The notes under the pieces are model-generated. The model was not told the origin of the DNA and ran no database searches. It worked only from the letters and a program-made list of their open reading frames with translations. A DNA stretch of 64,000 bases from Alcanivorax sp. S71-1-4 (GTDB lineage: Bacteria; Pseudomonadota; Gammaproteobacteria; Pseudomonadales; Alcanivoracaceae), in assembly GCF_009846755.1 (NCBI RefSeq), contig NZ_AQOR01000017.1:1-64000 (forward strand), written 5' to 3'. Within the stretch, counting starts at the first letter, position 1. The number at the start of each line of letters is the position of its first letter. Positions 8,165 to 16,858 of the stretch are shown in pieces. Position numbers and translations under genes: made by a program.

Positions 8165-8716
8165 TCAATGCTCTGTCGGGGGCAGCGGCTGTTCCAGCAT
8201 GTCGCCATAGGCAGCGAACAGTGCCTCCCGTGAGGCGCGGCTGCGGGCCAGCTTGCTTTCCAGCCGGCGTTTCTGCTGATCCAGTTCCAGAAAGAAGCGC
8301 ACTTTGGCCCGCAATATGGTCGGGTCCAGCGGTTTGAACAGATAGTCCACTGCACCGGCCTGGTAGCCGCGGCGCACGTAGCGGTCTTCCTTGGAAATGG
8401 CGGTCACGAAAATGATCGGTACGTTTTTCGTGCGCGGGTAATTACGCATCAGCTCTGCGACTTCAAAGCCGTCCATGCCAGGCATCTGCACATCCAGCAG
8501 GACCAGCGCGAACTCGCGTTTGAGCAGTTGGCCCAGGGCGGCGTTGCCGGAGGTGACGCTGACCGGGTCGCAGTCCAGTTCTTCCAGGACCACTTCCATG
8601 GCAACCAGGTTTTCCGGTGTGTCGTCCACCAGCAGCACGCTGGCGCGGGCAAGCGGCTCGTCGTCCTGGTCGGCTTGGGCTGGTGTGTCATTCATCGGTG
8701 TTGCGCGCTGTGTCAT
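8165..8716 (-). CDS. stand-alone response-regulator receiver protein
   Basis: A 183-residue protein made of a single receiver domain. The acidic pair D31-D32, phosphoacceptor D75 in L-L-D-V-Q-M-P-G-M-D-G, T105 and K128 in L-F-K-P-L are all present, so it should be phosphorylatable. The C-terminal about 35 residues form a charged, probably coiled helix (Q-Q-K-R-R-L-E-S-K-L) rather than a DNA-binding or enzymatic output. Receivers of this type often work as protein-interaction relays. An alternative ATG seven codons downstream is possible, since neither start has a strong ribosome-binding site. No histidine kinase is encoded nearby. Confidence 0.85.
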   Translation of the reverse strand: MTQRATPMNDTPAQADQDDEPLARASVLLVDDTPENLVAMEVVLEELDCDPVSVTSGNAALGQLLKREFALVLLDVQMPGMDGFEVAELMRNYPRTKNVPIIFVTAISKEDRYVRRGYQAGAVDYLFKPLDPTILRAKVRFFLELDQQKRRLESKLARSRASREALFAAYGDMLEQPLPPTEH

Positions 8717-8743
8717 GAGTGGACGCCGGTTGGCGTGGGCGGA

Positions 8744-9796
8744 TTATTGTACGCTGGTGCCGTCAGTTTTACCTGTGATCTGTTGCTCATCCAGCTTCCA
8801 GTGCTTCACCGACACCTGTTGCTTCACCTGGTCCAGCACATCGATCAGCGTTTCCCGGACCAGCAGGTTCAGTTCGCCCGCCGTGCCATGGCTGGTGTGC
8901 GAGATCAGGTCACTGATCAGTTGGTCCAGGTACTCGCGATGATCCGGGTGGCTGATGTCCTCGATCATCTGGTCCACCAGTGCCACGCCCACTTCGCGCA
9001 CACTTTCTCCGAGCATGGCCACCGCGCGAGGCCCGGCCACCGGGATGGCCGCCAGGCGGGCACCACTGCGGGTGCGACTCAGGGCCTCGTCGGTCAGATG
9101 GCTGAGGTAGCTGCCCAGGCGGTCGCGATAGTCACCGTGGGTGGACTGGGCCGCGCTGATGATGCGCCCGGCGAGGAAATCCACCAGTGCCGGTTTGCGC
9201 GGTGTCAGCACGTCGCGCTCGATACGGTTGAGCAACGGGCTGCCCTGGCCGATTTCACGCTGTGCGCCTTCCAGCACATTGATCACCACGCGGTCAGAGA
9301 TTTCCTCTACCACCACGCGGTAATACTTGAGCACAGTCTGCCCCAGCCAGGTGTCGCGGAGGTCGATCACGCCAAGTCGTTGCAGGCGGTACACCAGGCT
9401 GATCAGGCGCAGCATCCGCAGCCAGCGGAAACTGCCTACCGGGATACAGCCGAGCAGGTCGTACCAGTGCACGAAGGGGTAGAAGAACCACCGGTGGTAG
9501 GTCTGCCGGGCAATGGCAAACCCCCAGCGGACCACGAATTCCGTCAGGTAGATGGACACAAACAGCAGGTCGTAGAAGACAAAGTCCGCGTGGATCGTGT
9601 CGCGGTAGAAGACGAAGAAATCCGGCGTATGCCGGGCGAGTAATTGCTGTACGGTACTGGCGGCGAACAGCCAGTCGAAGACGATCAGCAGCAGGTTACT
9701 GATCACCAGCAGGATCATGCCGATATCGATCAGTAACCCGAGCCGGTCAAGGACCGGTGACTCGCGCAGCTTTTCCGGGTGCAGCCGCGAGCTCAT
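8744..9796 (-). CDS. voltage-sensor-like membrane protein without an obvious pore
   Basis: A 350-residue protein whose first about 145 residues resemble the S1-S4 module of ion channels: hydrophobic helices at about 20-43, 72-95 and 106-120, then an S4-like segment with R124, R127, R130, R137 and R140. No S5-pore-S6 region with a selectivity filter follows; instead there is a long soluble, helical C-terminal domain of about 200 residues. Homologues are often loosely called ion transporters. Its ATG directly follows the xthA stop codon (TGA-ATG), implying translational coupling, and it precedes the receiver gene. Function is unknown; a membrane-potential sensor or scaffold is an inference. Confidence 0.65.
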   Translation of the reverse strand: MSSRLHPEKLRESPVLDRLGLLIDIGMILLVISNLLLIVFDWLFAASTVQQLLARHTPDFFVFYRDTIHADFVFYDLLFVSIYLTEFVVRWGFAIARQTYHRWFFYPFVHWYDLLGCIPVGSFRWLRMLRLISLVYRLQRLGVIDLRDTWLGQTVLKYYRVVVEEISDRVVINVLEGAQREIGQGSPLLNRIERDVLTPRKPALVDFLAGRIISAAQSTHGDYRDRLGSYLSHLTDEALSRTRSGARLAAIPVAGPRAVAMLGESVREVGVALVDQMIEDISHPDHREYLDQLISDLISHTSHGTAGELNLLVRETLIDVLDQVKQQVSVKHWKLDEQQITGKTDGTSVQ

Positions 9797-10621
9797 TCAG
9801 CCTGCCTGGCAGTGAAAGCTGGCCCAGACCGGGCAATGGTCCGAGGGCTTTTCCATGCTGCGGATGTCGTAGTCGATGCCGGTCTCGCGCAGCCGGCTGA
9901 TCAGCGGCGCGGTGGCGAGCAGGGTATCAATGCGCAGGCCGCGCGGCGGGTCCTGTTCGAACCCGCGCGAGCGGTAATCGAACCAGCTGAACTGGTTGTC
10001 CACATCCGGGTACTGTTCGCGAAACGTATCGCGCAGCCCCCAGCTCAACAGGCGTTCGAACCATTCGCGCTCTTCCGGGAGAAAGCTGCACTTGCCGTCA
10101 CGCAGCCAGCGCTTGCGATTGTTCTCGCCAATGCCGATGTCGGTATCGCGGGAGGAGATATTGAAATCCCCCATGATCACCAGCCGGTCATCCGGCGTGT
10201 GGTGGTTTTCCAGGTAGGCTTGCAGGTCGGCATAGAAGCGTTGCTTGGCCGGGAACTTGATCGGGTGGTCGCGGCTTTCGCCCTGCGGGAAATAACCATT
10301 GAGCACGGTGACCGTCTGGCCGTCAGCATCCTTCAGGCGACCGATGATCATGCGACGCTGGGCATCGGCGTCATCGCCGGGAAAACCGTACTGCACGTCA
10401 AGCAGCGGTTCGCGCGTCACCAGCGCCACGCCGTAGTGGCTTTTCTGGCCAAAATAATACGCGTGGTAACCCAGGTCGGTAATCGTTTCCAGCGGGAACA
10501 GTTCGTCCGGGACTTTGGTTTCCTGCAGGCCGATCAGATCCGGCTGGTGCGTGGCAACCAGCGCTTCCATCTGGTGCGGCCGCGCGCGCAGACCATTGAT
10601 GTTGAATGAAATCAGCTTCAT
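9797..10621 (-). CDS. xthA: exodeoxyribonuclease III (AP endonuclease)
   Basis: A 274-residue Mg-dependent DNA-repair nuclease of the exonuclease III family, which cleaves at abasic sites and trims 3' blocked ends. It shows the family motifs: N-I-N-G-L-R-A-R at the N terminus, L-Q-E-T-K-V with the metal-binding Glu, G-D-F-N-I-S with catalytic Asp and Asn, and the terminal S-D-H-C-P-V-W. The start at 10621 is chosen because it yields the standard [11 protein letters not shown] terminus and is preceded by GGAGGA. It leads a tightly packed leftward set of four genes. Confidence 0.95.
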   Translation of the reverse strand: MKLISFNINGLRARPHQMEALVATHQPDLIGLQETKVPDELFPLETITDLGYHAYYFGQKSHYGVALVTREPLLDVQYGFPGDDADAQRRMIIGRLKDADGQTVTVLNGYFPQGESRDHPIKFPAKQRFYADLQAYLENHHTPDDRLVIMGDFNISSRDTDIGIGENNRKRWLRDGKCSFLPEEREWFERLLSWGLRDTFREQYPDVDNQFSWFDYRSRGFEQDPPRGLRIDTLLATAPLISRLRETGIDYDIRSMEKPSDHCPVWASFHCQAG

Positions 10622-10764
10622 GCCTTCCTCCGTCGTGGCGCAGCCATTGTAGGGGCATCGCACGTGGACCGCGAGTTGCCATGACCGAAAGTGACCTCGC
10701 GCGCCATGCGCGTCTGGCCGGGCACCTTCACGGCGCTGCTATACTGCCGGGCCTGGAGGTGATC

Positions 10765-11592
10765 ATGACAGTACGCCCGACACTTGTGTTTTCCCACGCC
10801 AACGGTTTTCCCGGCGGCAGCTATCGCACGTTCCTGGCACCCTTTTCTCACCATTTCGATGTGCACGCCCTGGACCGTCTGGGGCACGATCCTGCTTATC
10901 CGGTGGATGCCGGGTGGGAGAGCCTGTCCCGGCAACTGGAGGACTTCATGGCGCCGCTGCCGAAGCCGCTGGTGGGCATGGGGCATTCGATGGGCGGCGT
11001 GCTGACGTTTCTTGTGGCACACCGTCGGCCGGAGTGGTTTCGCGCGCTGGTGATGCTGGACCCGCCACTGGTGAATGGATGGCAGGGCCTGTTGTTCAAT
11101 CTGGGTCGCCGACTGGGCCAGACAGACCGCATTACACCGGCTGGCCTGAGTCAGGGGCGTCGCGCCCACTGGCCGGACCGTGAGGCGGTGGACAGTTATT
11201 TTGGCCGGCGCGGGTTCTTCAACCGTTTCGACAGCCGTTGCCTGGCGGATTACTTGGACGCCGGTCTCGAAAAGGATGATGGCGGCTGGCGGTTACGCTA
11301 TGCTCCGGCGGTAGAAGTGGATGTTTTTCGTACAACTCCGGGAAACACCGGCCGTCTGGCACCGCTGAGGGAGGTGCCGGGGCTGATGGTCTCAGGTGCA
11401 GAGTCGGAACCCATGTTTCGCCGCTGTGCGCTCCGGCATGTGCGTCGCCATGGAATGGTTTATCGACTGGCACCGGGAGGGCACATGTTCCCGCTGGAAC
11501 AGCCCGGCACGGCGTCAGCGATCATTCTTGAAGCGTTGCTGCCGATGCTGGAGGGTACGACGGATGCGAACACCGGAGGAGCGGCGGATTGA
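10765..11592 (+). CDS. alpha/beta hydrolase
   Basis: A 275-residue alpha/beta-hydrolase-fold protein. The nucleophile elbow G-H-S-M-G-G places the catalytic Ser at residue 75. An early H-A-N-G-F-P-G-G oxyanion loop and a late G-G-H-M-F-P-L with the likely catalytic His complete the family pattern. GGAGGT precedes the ATG by four bases, which fixes the start. The specific ester or lipid substrate is unknown. Its 3' end overlaps a second alpha/beta hydrolase by 29 bp, so the two are co-expressed. Confidence 0.85.
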   Translation: MTVRPTLVFSHANGFPGGSYRTFLAPFSHHFDVHALDRLGHDPAYPVDAGWESLSRQLEDFMAPLPKPLVGMGHSMGGVLTFLVAHRRPEWFRALVMLDPPLVNGWQGLLFNLGRRLGQTDRITPAGLSQGRRAHWPDREAVDSYFGRRGFFNRFDSRCLADYLDAGLEKDDGGWRLRYAPAVEVDVFRTTPGNTGRLAPLREVPGLMVSGAESEPMFRRCALRHVRRHGMVYRLAPGGHMFPLEQPGTASAIILEALLPMLEGTTDANTGGAAD

Positions 11593-12406
11593 AGCCTGGG
11601 GGCTGCCGCTGGCGGGTCGATTCTGGCCCGGTGAGGGGACACCGATTCTGGCGCTGCATGGCTGGCTCGATAACGCCAACTCGTTTTTGCCGCTGGCGCC
11701 CCATCTGGGGCAGCCGCTGTTTGCGCTGGATTTTGCCGGGCACGGCAAGTCCGCTGCGCGGCCGCTGAACAGTACCGTCCACTACATTGATAATGTGCGC
11801 GATGTGCTGGCCACTGCCGATGCGTTGGGGTGGCAGCGTTTTGTGTTGCTGGGCCACTCCATGGGCGCCGGCATCGCGAGCCTGTTCGCCGGGACCTTCC
11901 CGGATCGCGTGGTATCGCTGGTGCTGCTTGACGGGCTGGGCCCGCCGAGCACACCGGGTGAAGAGGCACCCGCGACGCTGCGCAAAGCGATCCGGGCCAT
12001 GCAGGACCTGGGGGCCAAGCGCAAGCCGCGCTACCCGCGTGTCGACGAAGCGGTGGCGGCCCGCACGCTGGGCTTTGGCGGCCTGTCGGAAAGCGCCTCG
12101 CGGCTGCTGTGCGAGCGAGGTCTGGAGTCCGGCTTTGGCGGCTGGACCTGGCGCAGTGATGCGCGGCTGCGGCTGCCGTCCTCACTGCGCCTGACGGAAG
12201 AGCAGGTGTGCGGCTTCCTGCACGCTATCCAGGCCCCCACCTTGCTGGTGGGAGCGGCCCAGGGGCTGGAGGGGGCCGGCTCCTTTGCTGAACGTGCTGC
12301 CCATGTGCAGGACATCAGCGTCGTGCGGGTGCCGGGTGGCCACCATGTGCACATGGACGCGCCGGACCGTGTTGCCGAGGTGATACGGCCTTTCCTGGCG
12401 CGTTGA
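11564..12406 (+). CDS. alpha/beta hydrolase
   Basis: A 280-residue alpha/beta hydrolase of a different subfamily from its upstream neighbour. It has L-H-G-W-L-D-N-A-N-S-F near residues 26-36, nucleophile motif G-H-S-M-G-A-G with Ser at residue 99, and a C-terminal G-G-H-H-V-H-M-D with the catalytic His. This H-G-W-x-D-N arrangement resembles the MEST/serine-hydrolase-like group. The ATG at 11564 follows GAGGG inside the 3' end of the previous gene; an upstream in-frame opening at 11396 would lie wholly within that gene and is rejected. Substrate unknown. Confidence 0.85.
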   Translation: MRTPEERRIEAWGLPLAGRFWPGEGTPILALHGWLDNANSFLPLAPHLGQPLFALDFAGHGKSAARPLNSTVHYIDNVRDVLATADALGWQRFVLLGHSMGAGIASLFAGTFPDRVVSLVLLDGLGPPSTPGEEAPATLRKAIRAMQDLGAKRKPRYPRVDEAVAARTLGFGGLSESASRLLCERGLESGFGGWTWRSDARLRLPSSLRLTEEQVCGFLHAIQAPTLLVGAAQGLEGAGSFAERAAHVQDISVVRVPGGHHVHMDAPDRVAEVIRPFLAR

Positions 12407-12577
12407 CCGGAATGCTCAGCCAGAGGCTGGCGCCGGGTCATGGAGCCTGACCGGCGGGCAGGTATGATCAGGCAGCAACATAATCTGGGGGAACCCGCCG
12501 GCCATATCATGGGCCGGGCCAAAAAGAGCGGTCGTGAAACCGTCGTTATCCAGGCAGGATCGTTAAAGGGATGCGCT

Positions 12578-13039
12578 ATGAATATTGTTGAACCCACTGA
12601 ATTACACCGCTACGTCGGCCAGGACCTGGGGGCGTCCGAGTGGTTCCAGATCGACCAGGACCGCATCAATGCGTTTGCCGACGCCACGCTGGATCACCAG
12701 TTTATCCACGTCAATCCGGAGCAGGCGAAAGCCACCCCGTTTGGCACCACGATCGCCCACGGTTACCTGACGGTTTCCCTGCTGCCATACCTGCAGAGCA
12801 CCATCGACGGCTTCCTGTTGCCGAAGGGGCTCAAAATGGGCATGAATTACGGTTTCGACAAGCTGCGCTTCATGGCGCCAGTGAAAGTCGGCAAGCGTAT
12901 CCGTGCCCGGGCGAAGCTGCTGGAGGCCGCCGAGCGCAAGCCGGGCCAATGGTTGCTGAAGCTGGAGTACGTGATCGATATCGAGGGCGAGGAAAAGCCG
13001 GCGATGATCGCGGAATGGCTGGTGATGTATTTCGTCTGA
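12578..13039 (+). CDS. MaoC family dehydratase (enoyl-CoA hydratase 2-like)
   Basis: A 153-residue single hotdog-fold MaoC domain. The hydratase-2 signature is present: D-H-Q-F-I-H-V-N at about 42-49, then the P-F-G-T-T-I-A-H-G-Y-L-T segment, which includes the catalytic Asp and His. Such proteins hydrate trans-2-enoyl-CoA to (R)-3-hydroxyacyl-CoA. The start at 12578 matches the family N terminus and has AAAGGGA upstream. The nearest neighbours are not beta-oxidation genes, so its pathway is not given by context. Confidence 0.88.
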   Translation: MNIVEPTELHRYVGQDLGASEWFQIDQDRINAFADATLDHQFIHVNPEQAKATPFGTTIAHGYLTVSLLPYLQSTIDGFLLPKGLKMGMNYGFDKLRFMAPVKVGKRIRARAKLLEAAERKPGQWLLKLEYVIDIEGEEKPAMIAEWLVMYFV

Positions 13040-13045
13040 CCGGCG

Positions 13046-13372
13046 TTATCGCATCATCAGGGCCATGACCAGCATGCCGGCGAGCAGGCCAAGCAGGAAC
13101 GCCGGCCACTGCCTGGGTAACGCGCGCAGCGTAGTGTCCGGGGCAGGGCTGGTGGGTGCCGGTTGCTGCTGTTCCCATTCGCGAATGATATCCCGCGCCC
13201 GGTCGGCGTCCTCGGCGCGTGTGGTCACGCGCGCCAGGCTGCCGGCCGGGACTTCGCCGATGGCCCCCTGAAGCATGTCACCGAGTACCCAGGCTGCAAT
13301 ACCTTGTTGGTCAAGCATACCGGCTACCATATGTGCTTCCAGCATATCGGCGGCTTCATAAACCGTTTGCAT
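13046..13372 (-). CDS. DUF2007 domain protein with C-terminal membrane helix
   Basis: A 108-residue protein. The N-terminal about 65 residues match the DUF2007 putative signal-transducing fold (Y-E-A-A-D-M-L-E-A-H-M-V-A-G-M-L-D-Q-Q-G-I at about 4-24). The C terminus is a single hydrophobic helix (F-L-L-G-L-L-A-G-M-L-V-M-A-L) ending in two Arg-flanked Met residues, so it should be tail-anchored in the inner membrane. The start is supported by GGGAG just upstream. It diverges from the GST gene with only 24 bp between start codons. Function unknown. Confidence 0.8.
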   Translation of the reverse strand: MQTVYEAADMLEAHMVAGMLDQQGIAAWVLGDMLQGAIGEVPAGSLARVTTRAEDADRARDIIREWEQQQPAPTSPAPDTTLRALPRQWPAFLLGLLAGMLVMALMMR

Positions 13373-13396
13373 TGTTTCTCCCGCAGGAGTCTGACG

Positions 13397-14359
13397 ATGT
13401 CCGAGCAGTATCTCATTTACGGTCTGGAAATGTCGCCGTACTCCGTCAAGGTGCGGAGCTGGTTTCGTTACAAGCAGATCGATCATGTCTGGGTGCAGCG
13501 CAGCATGGCGCGCATGCCGGATTTTCAGGCGCTGGCGAAGCTGCCGCTGATCCCGCTGGTGCAATGTCCGGAAGGTGAGGTGCTGCAGGATTCCACACCG
13601 ATCATCGAGACGCTCGAGCAGCGTCACCCGCAGCCGCCAATGCAGCCGGCGTCGCCCGTGCTGGCGTTCCTCTCGGCGATGCTGGAAGAGTATGCGGACG
13701 AGTGGCTGAACAAGCCGATGTTCCATTATCGCTGGAGCCGGCCGATGGATCAGGATTCGGCCGCCTTGCGCATTGCCCGCGAACAGATGCCCGGCCAGCC
13801 GGACGAAGCGCTGGCGCCGGTGGTGGATTTCCTGCGCACACGCATGGTACCGCGGCTGGCGTTTGTGGGGAGCCATGCTGGCACCGCGTCATTGATCGAA
13901 CAATCATTCCACGAAGTGCTGGCGCTGCTGGAAACCCATCTGGCGACGCGGCCGTATCTGTTTGGTGGCCGCCCCTGTCTGGCGGATTTCGGCCTGTACG
14001 GCCAGCTCAGAGAGCTGGCCTCGGACCCGACCCCGGGCCTGGTAATGCGCGAATGCGTGCCGGCGGTGATGGCCTGGCTGGCGCGGATGGAAGCGCCGGT
14101 GGCAGAGGGCGAATTCGAAACGGAAGCCACCCTGTTGCCCGCGTTGCGGCCACTGATCGAGGAGCAGGTGGGTGGCTATTTCCTGCCCTGGTCGCAGGCC
14201 AATGAACAGGCGCTGGCCCAGGGACAGACTGAATTTTCCGTGACACTGGCCGGGCGGCCCTTCAGCCAGCAGGTGCAGAAGTACCATGCGCGTTCGCTGG
14301 CCGCGCTGCGGCAGAAACAGGCCGGGCTCTCTCTCCCGGAGTGGGTGCCTGTGGCGTAG
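13397..14359 (+). CDS. glutathione S-transferase family protein
   Basis: A 320-residue protein with an N-terminal thioredoxin-like GST domain (Y-G-L-E-M-S-P-Y-S-V-K-V near residues 7-18, the S-P-Y-S position where glutathione is usually activated) and E-x-x-P-x-I-x-E-T-like D-S-T-P-I-I-E at about 67-72. An all-helical C-terminal domain follows, with an extra about 90-residue tail beyond the usual GST length. The start has CAGGAG upstream. Its TAG stop lies inside the first bases of the inverted repeat at 14356-14524. Confidence 0.82.
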   Translation: MSEQYLIYGLEMSPYSVKVRSWFRYKQIDHVWVQRSMARMPDFQALAKLPLIPLVQCPEGEVLQDSTPIIETLEQRHPQPPMQPASPVLAFLSAMLEEYADEWLNKPMFHYRWSRPMDQDSAALRIAREQMPGQPDEALAPVVDFLRTRMVPRLAFVGSHAGTASLIEQSFHEVLALLETHLATRPYLFGGRPCLADFGLYGQLRELASDPTPGLVMRECVPAVMAWLARMEAPVAEGEFETEATLLPALRPLIEEQVGGYFLPWSQANEQALAQGQTEFSVTLAGRPFSQQVQKYHARSLAALRQKQAGLSLPEWVPVA

Positions 14360-14524
14360 GGTGGGTAGAGCCAAAGGCGAAACCCACCGGGTCCATGCTC
14401 ATTAATCACTCCCGCAAAAACATCGAAATCACCTGGCTTGGGAAGTAGGTAGTTTCGATGATTTTGTGCGAGCAGTGTGCTGCATGGACTCGGTGGGTTT
14501 CGCCTTTGGCTCTTCCCACCCTAC
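14356..14524. repeat. 169-bp MITE-like inverted repeat between convergent genes
   Basis: Two arms of about 80 bp are imperfect reverse complements: GTAGGGTGGG at 14356 pairs with CCCACCCTAC ending at 14524, and the similarity continues inward through the CATCGAAAC-like segments. Each arm also folds on itself (GGTGGGT ... ACCCACC), so it resembles two REP-type hairpins head to head. The outer TAG on each side is the stop codon of the flanking gene. Its outer end matches window positions 1-20. Confidence 0.85.
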
Positions 14525-15708
14525 CTCAATTGTTCAAACACCATTTCTGCCGCCTGAAGACGTTCCACCAGACGATCTTCCAGCGCCATGACCGGGGTGA
14601 CCACGCCGCAGCGGCGTGGCATCGCGGTGTCGCAGGCGAGCGCCATGCCGGTCTCGGCCAGCATCTTGGCTGTTTCCGAATAGCCGGGGTCGCCACCGGA
14701 CACCTGGCACACGACGTCGTGTCCCTGGCAGTGCGCGCGGAAGCGCACCCGGAACCAGCTCCGGTCGCGTTTGGCCTCGCTCGGGCCTTCCCCTGAGGCG
14801 TGCATGGCCAGCAGGCGCCGGCGCAGCGGTGGAATTTGCGCGCCCAGTACCAGCGCACCGATACCGGTGACGCCACCGATCAGCTTCGGCAGGCTGCGTA
14901 CGGCAGCAAAGTGACCGTAGTGAAAATCCGGGCCGTAGTCGGGCAGGGCGCGGGCGGAGCGCAACACCACCAGTGGGTCGATGGTAGGCATCGGGCACAG
15001 CCAGCCGCCGTCGGGGTTGCGATGAGGGCGTTGTGGCAGGCCGTGCGCGCGTCGCGGGTAGGCATGGTTGAGAACGCGCCGGGCACGCTGGGCAGCGTCA
15101 CGGTTTTCCCTCGGCCGTCCGAAGGCGGTGATCGCCGATTGCCAGGTGCCACCCGAGAAAGTGCCAGCGGCAGACACCGCGGCCTCGATCTCCAGGCGGC
15201 CCTGAACCGGGGCACCCAGCGCGGCTTCCATCGCCCGTACAGTGAACAGCGCGCCTGCGTCATGGGGAATGGAATCGAACCCGCAACAGTGGATGACGGC
15301 GCAGCCATTTTTTTCTGCTTCGACATGGTAGCGGTCAATCATGTTGTACATGAATTCCGGCTCGCCGGTGAGGTCGCAGTAATGCGTGCCGTGGCGCACG
15401 CAGGCACTGACCAGCGGCTCGCCATAGTTCACGTACGGCCCGACGGTGGTCAGCACCACCCGGCTGGCGGCGGCCAGTTTGTCCAGACTGTCCAGATCAT
15501 TGACGTCGGCGACCAGTGTCTGCGGCAATCGGGTGCAGCCGGCTTCGCGCAGTTGCTGGCATACTGCGTCGAGCTTTTGCGTGTTGCGCCCCGCGATGGC
15601 CCACGCAGTGCCGGCCGGCAAATGGTCGGCCAGGTAGCGTGCGCACAGGCCACCCGTGAAACCGGTGGCACCAAACAGGGTGATCGCAAAGGGGCGGGTG
15701 TCGGTCAT
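14521..15708 (-). CDS. saccharopine dehydrogenase-like trans-acting enoyl reductase family protein
   Basis: A 395-residue protein with an N-terminal Rossmann motif F-G-A-T-G-F-T-G-G (residues 12-20) followed by A-G-R-N and the V-G-P-Y-V-N-Y-G-E loop near 90-98. D-L-T-G-E and H-C-C-G-F-D-S-I-P-H-D complete the pattern shared with saccharopine-dehydrogenase-like and mycobacterial trans-acting enoyl reductase proteins. Such proteins are NADP-dependent reductases, often linked to lipid metabolism. The last codon and TAG lie at the edge of the 169-bp inverted repeat. Confidence 0.85.
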   Translation of the reverse strand: MTDTRPFAITLFGATGFTGGLCARYLADHLPAGTAWAIAGRNTQKLDAVCQQLREAGCTRLPQTLVADVNDLDSLDKLAAASRVVLTTVGPYVNYGEPLVSACVRHGTHYCDLTGEPEFMYNMIDRYHVEAEKNGCAVIHCCGFDSIPHDAGALFTVRAMEAALGAPVQGRLEIEAAVSAAGTFSGGTWQSAITAFGRPRENRDAAQRARRVLNHAYPRRAHGLPQRPHRNPDGGWLCPMPTIDPLVVLRSARALPDYGPDFHYGHFAAVRSLPKLIGGVTGIGALVLGAQIPPLRRRLLAMHASGEGPSEAKRDRSWFRVRFRAHCQGHDVVCQVSGGDPGYSETAKMLAETGMALACDTAMPRRCGVVTPVMALEDRLVERLQAAEMVFEQLR

Positions 15709-15847
15709 GGAAGGCTGCCTGCGTCGGTGAATGGGTTGTGGCAGGTTGTTGAAAATACCTTGTCGAGGCCACGATGGCCCGAGTGTACCTGCTCACGGAC
15801 GGCCCCGCACTGCACAACAAAAACCGCTCATTGCGCGCAGGCCACTG

Positions 15848-16783
15848 ATGCTGAGAAAAACAGGTAAATGGATTCGTCGTCTGGTGTATAACCGCTCCGC
15901 GATACGGCGTGATGCATCATTGATACTGTCCCATCTGCCGAGCTTGCCGTATGCCTTCTGGCCGCTGAACAGTGAGCCCAGTGTGCGGTCTGAGCGTAAT
16001 CCGCGCAGCTACGCCTCGTTGGCCGACTGGCTCAGCGCCGCATTGCAGGTCGTGCTGCCGGCGCAGCGTGTGTCGTGCAGCCCCGGCACCCTGGTGGTGC
16101 ACCCGCCCGGGGGCAAAGTGGCGGAGGACAGTTGCTGGTTTTTCATCAATGGTGCCGCCACGGCGCCGCCGGTCGCGTTGCTCAATGCGGCGGAAATTGC
16201 CGCCGTGTTCGGTCGCCTGGTACGGTTGCTGCACATCCCGACCTGGGGCCTGCTGCGTGACCTGAGCCATTCCGTCATGGCGCGGACGTTGCGCAAGGAT
16301 GGCCGCCTTTCGCGGCCGGCGTTCTATGTGGTGGAGCAGGCGCTGCGGCAGCACCCGCGCGTAGTGCTGGTGTGTCACTCGCAGGGGACGATCATTGGCA
16401 GCTACATAGTGCGCAAGCTGCTGCGCCATCCGCACACACGACCACTGGTGCAGCAGCTTGAGATTTATTGCGTCGGCGGGGTGGCCGACAGTCTGGATAT
16501 CGACACCGCGCTCAGCCGCGAGGCCGGCCATCCGGTGCCTTATGTCGAACATTTTGCCAACGGGCGTGATTATTTTTCCCAAATTGGGGTACTGTCACAC
16601 CTCGACAGCACGGCGGGTACGGTATTCTGCATCCCGGAGCGAAGCGGTCATCTGTTCAATGAACATTATCTGGCCGGTATCGCCCGGGGGGATTACTGCA
16701 ATCGGGGGTCGCGTCTGTATCGCTATACGCGCGGGCGCCAGCCGTCGCATTATCAGCCCATTCAGCCGTCCGCACGCGACTGA
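15848..16783 (+). CDS. putative alpha/beta hydrolase-fold protein
   Basis: A 311-residue protein. The motif V-C-H-S-Q-G-T-I at residues 175-182 looks like a nucleophile elbow with Ser178, although the usual first Gly is Cys. An upstream strand (V-V-L-V) and a downstream E-I-Y-C-V-G-G-V strand support the fold, and a late G-H-L-F-N-E-H-Y could carry the His. The N terminus is Arg-rich and lacks a signal peptide. The ATG at 15848 has no clear ribosome-binding site; the open frame extends upstream but overlaps the divergent promoter region. Function unknown. Confidence 0.7.
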   Translation: MLRKTGKWIRRLVYNRSAIRRDASLILSHLPSLPYAFWPLNSEPSVRSERNPRSYASLADWLSAALQVVLPAQRVSCSPGTLVVHPPGGKVAEDSCWFFINGAATAPPVALLNAAEIAAVFGRLVRLLHIPTWGLLRDLSHSVMARTLRKDGRLSRPAFYVVEQALRQHPRVVLVCHSQGTIIGSYIVRKLLRHPHTRPLVQQLEIYCVGGVADSLDIDTALSREAGHPVPYVEHFANGRDYFSQIGVLSHLDSTAGTVFCIPERSGHLFNEHYLAGIARGDYCNRGSRLYRYTRGRQPSHYQPIQPSARD

Positions 16784-16858
16784 ACGTGCCTGGCGCATTG
16801 CATAACACCTATAAGTACGCTGCCCGGTCTTAGCCGGTGCAGGAGAGGGGCGTTTGAC

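Noticed and set aside
8744-9796. SecA or potassium channel annotation for the voltage-sensor-like gene
   Set aside because: There is no SecA ATPase motif and no T-V-G-Y-G-type selectivity filter; only the S1-S4-like part is visible.
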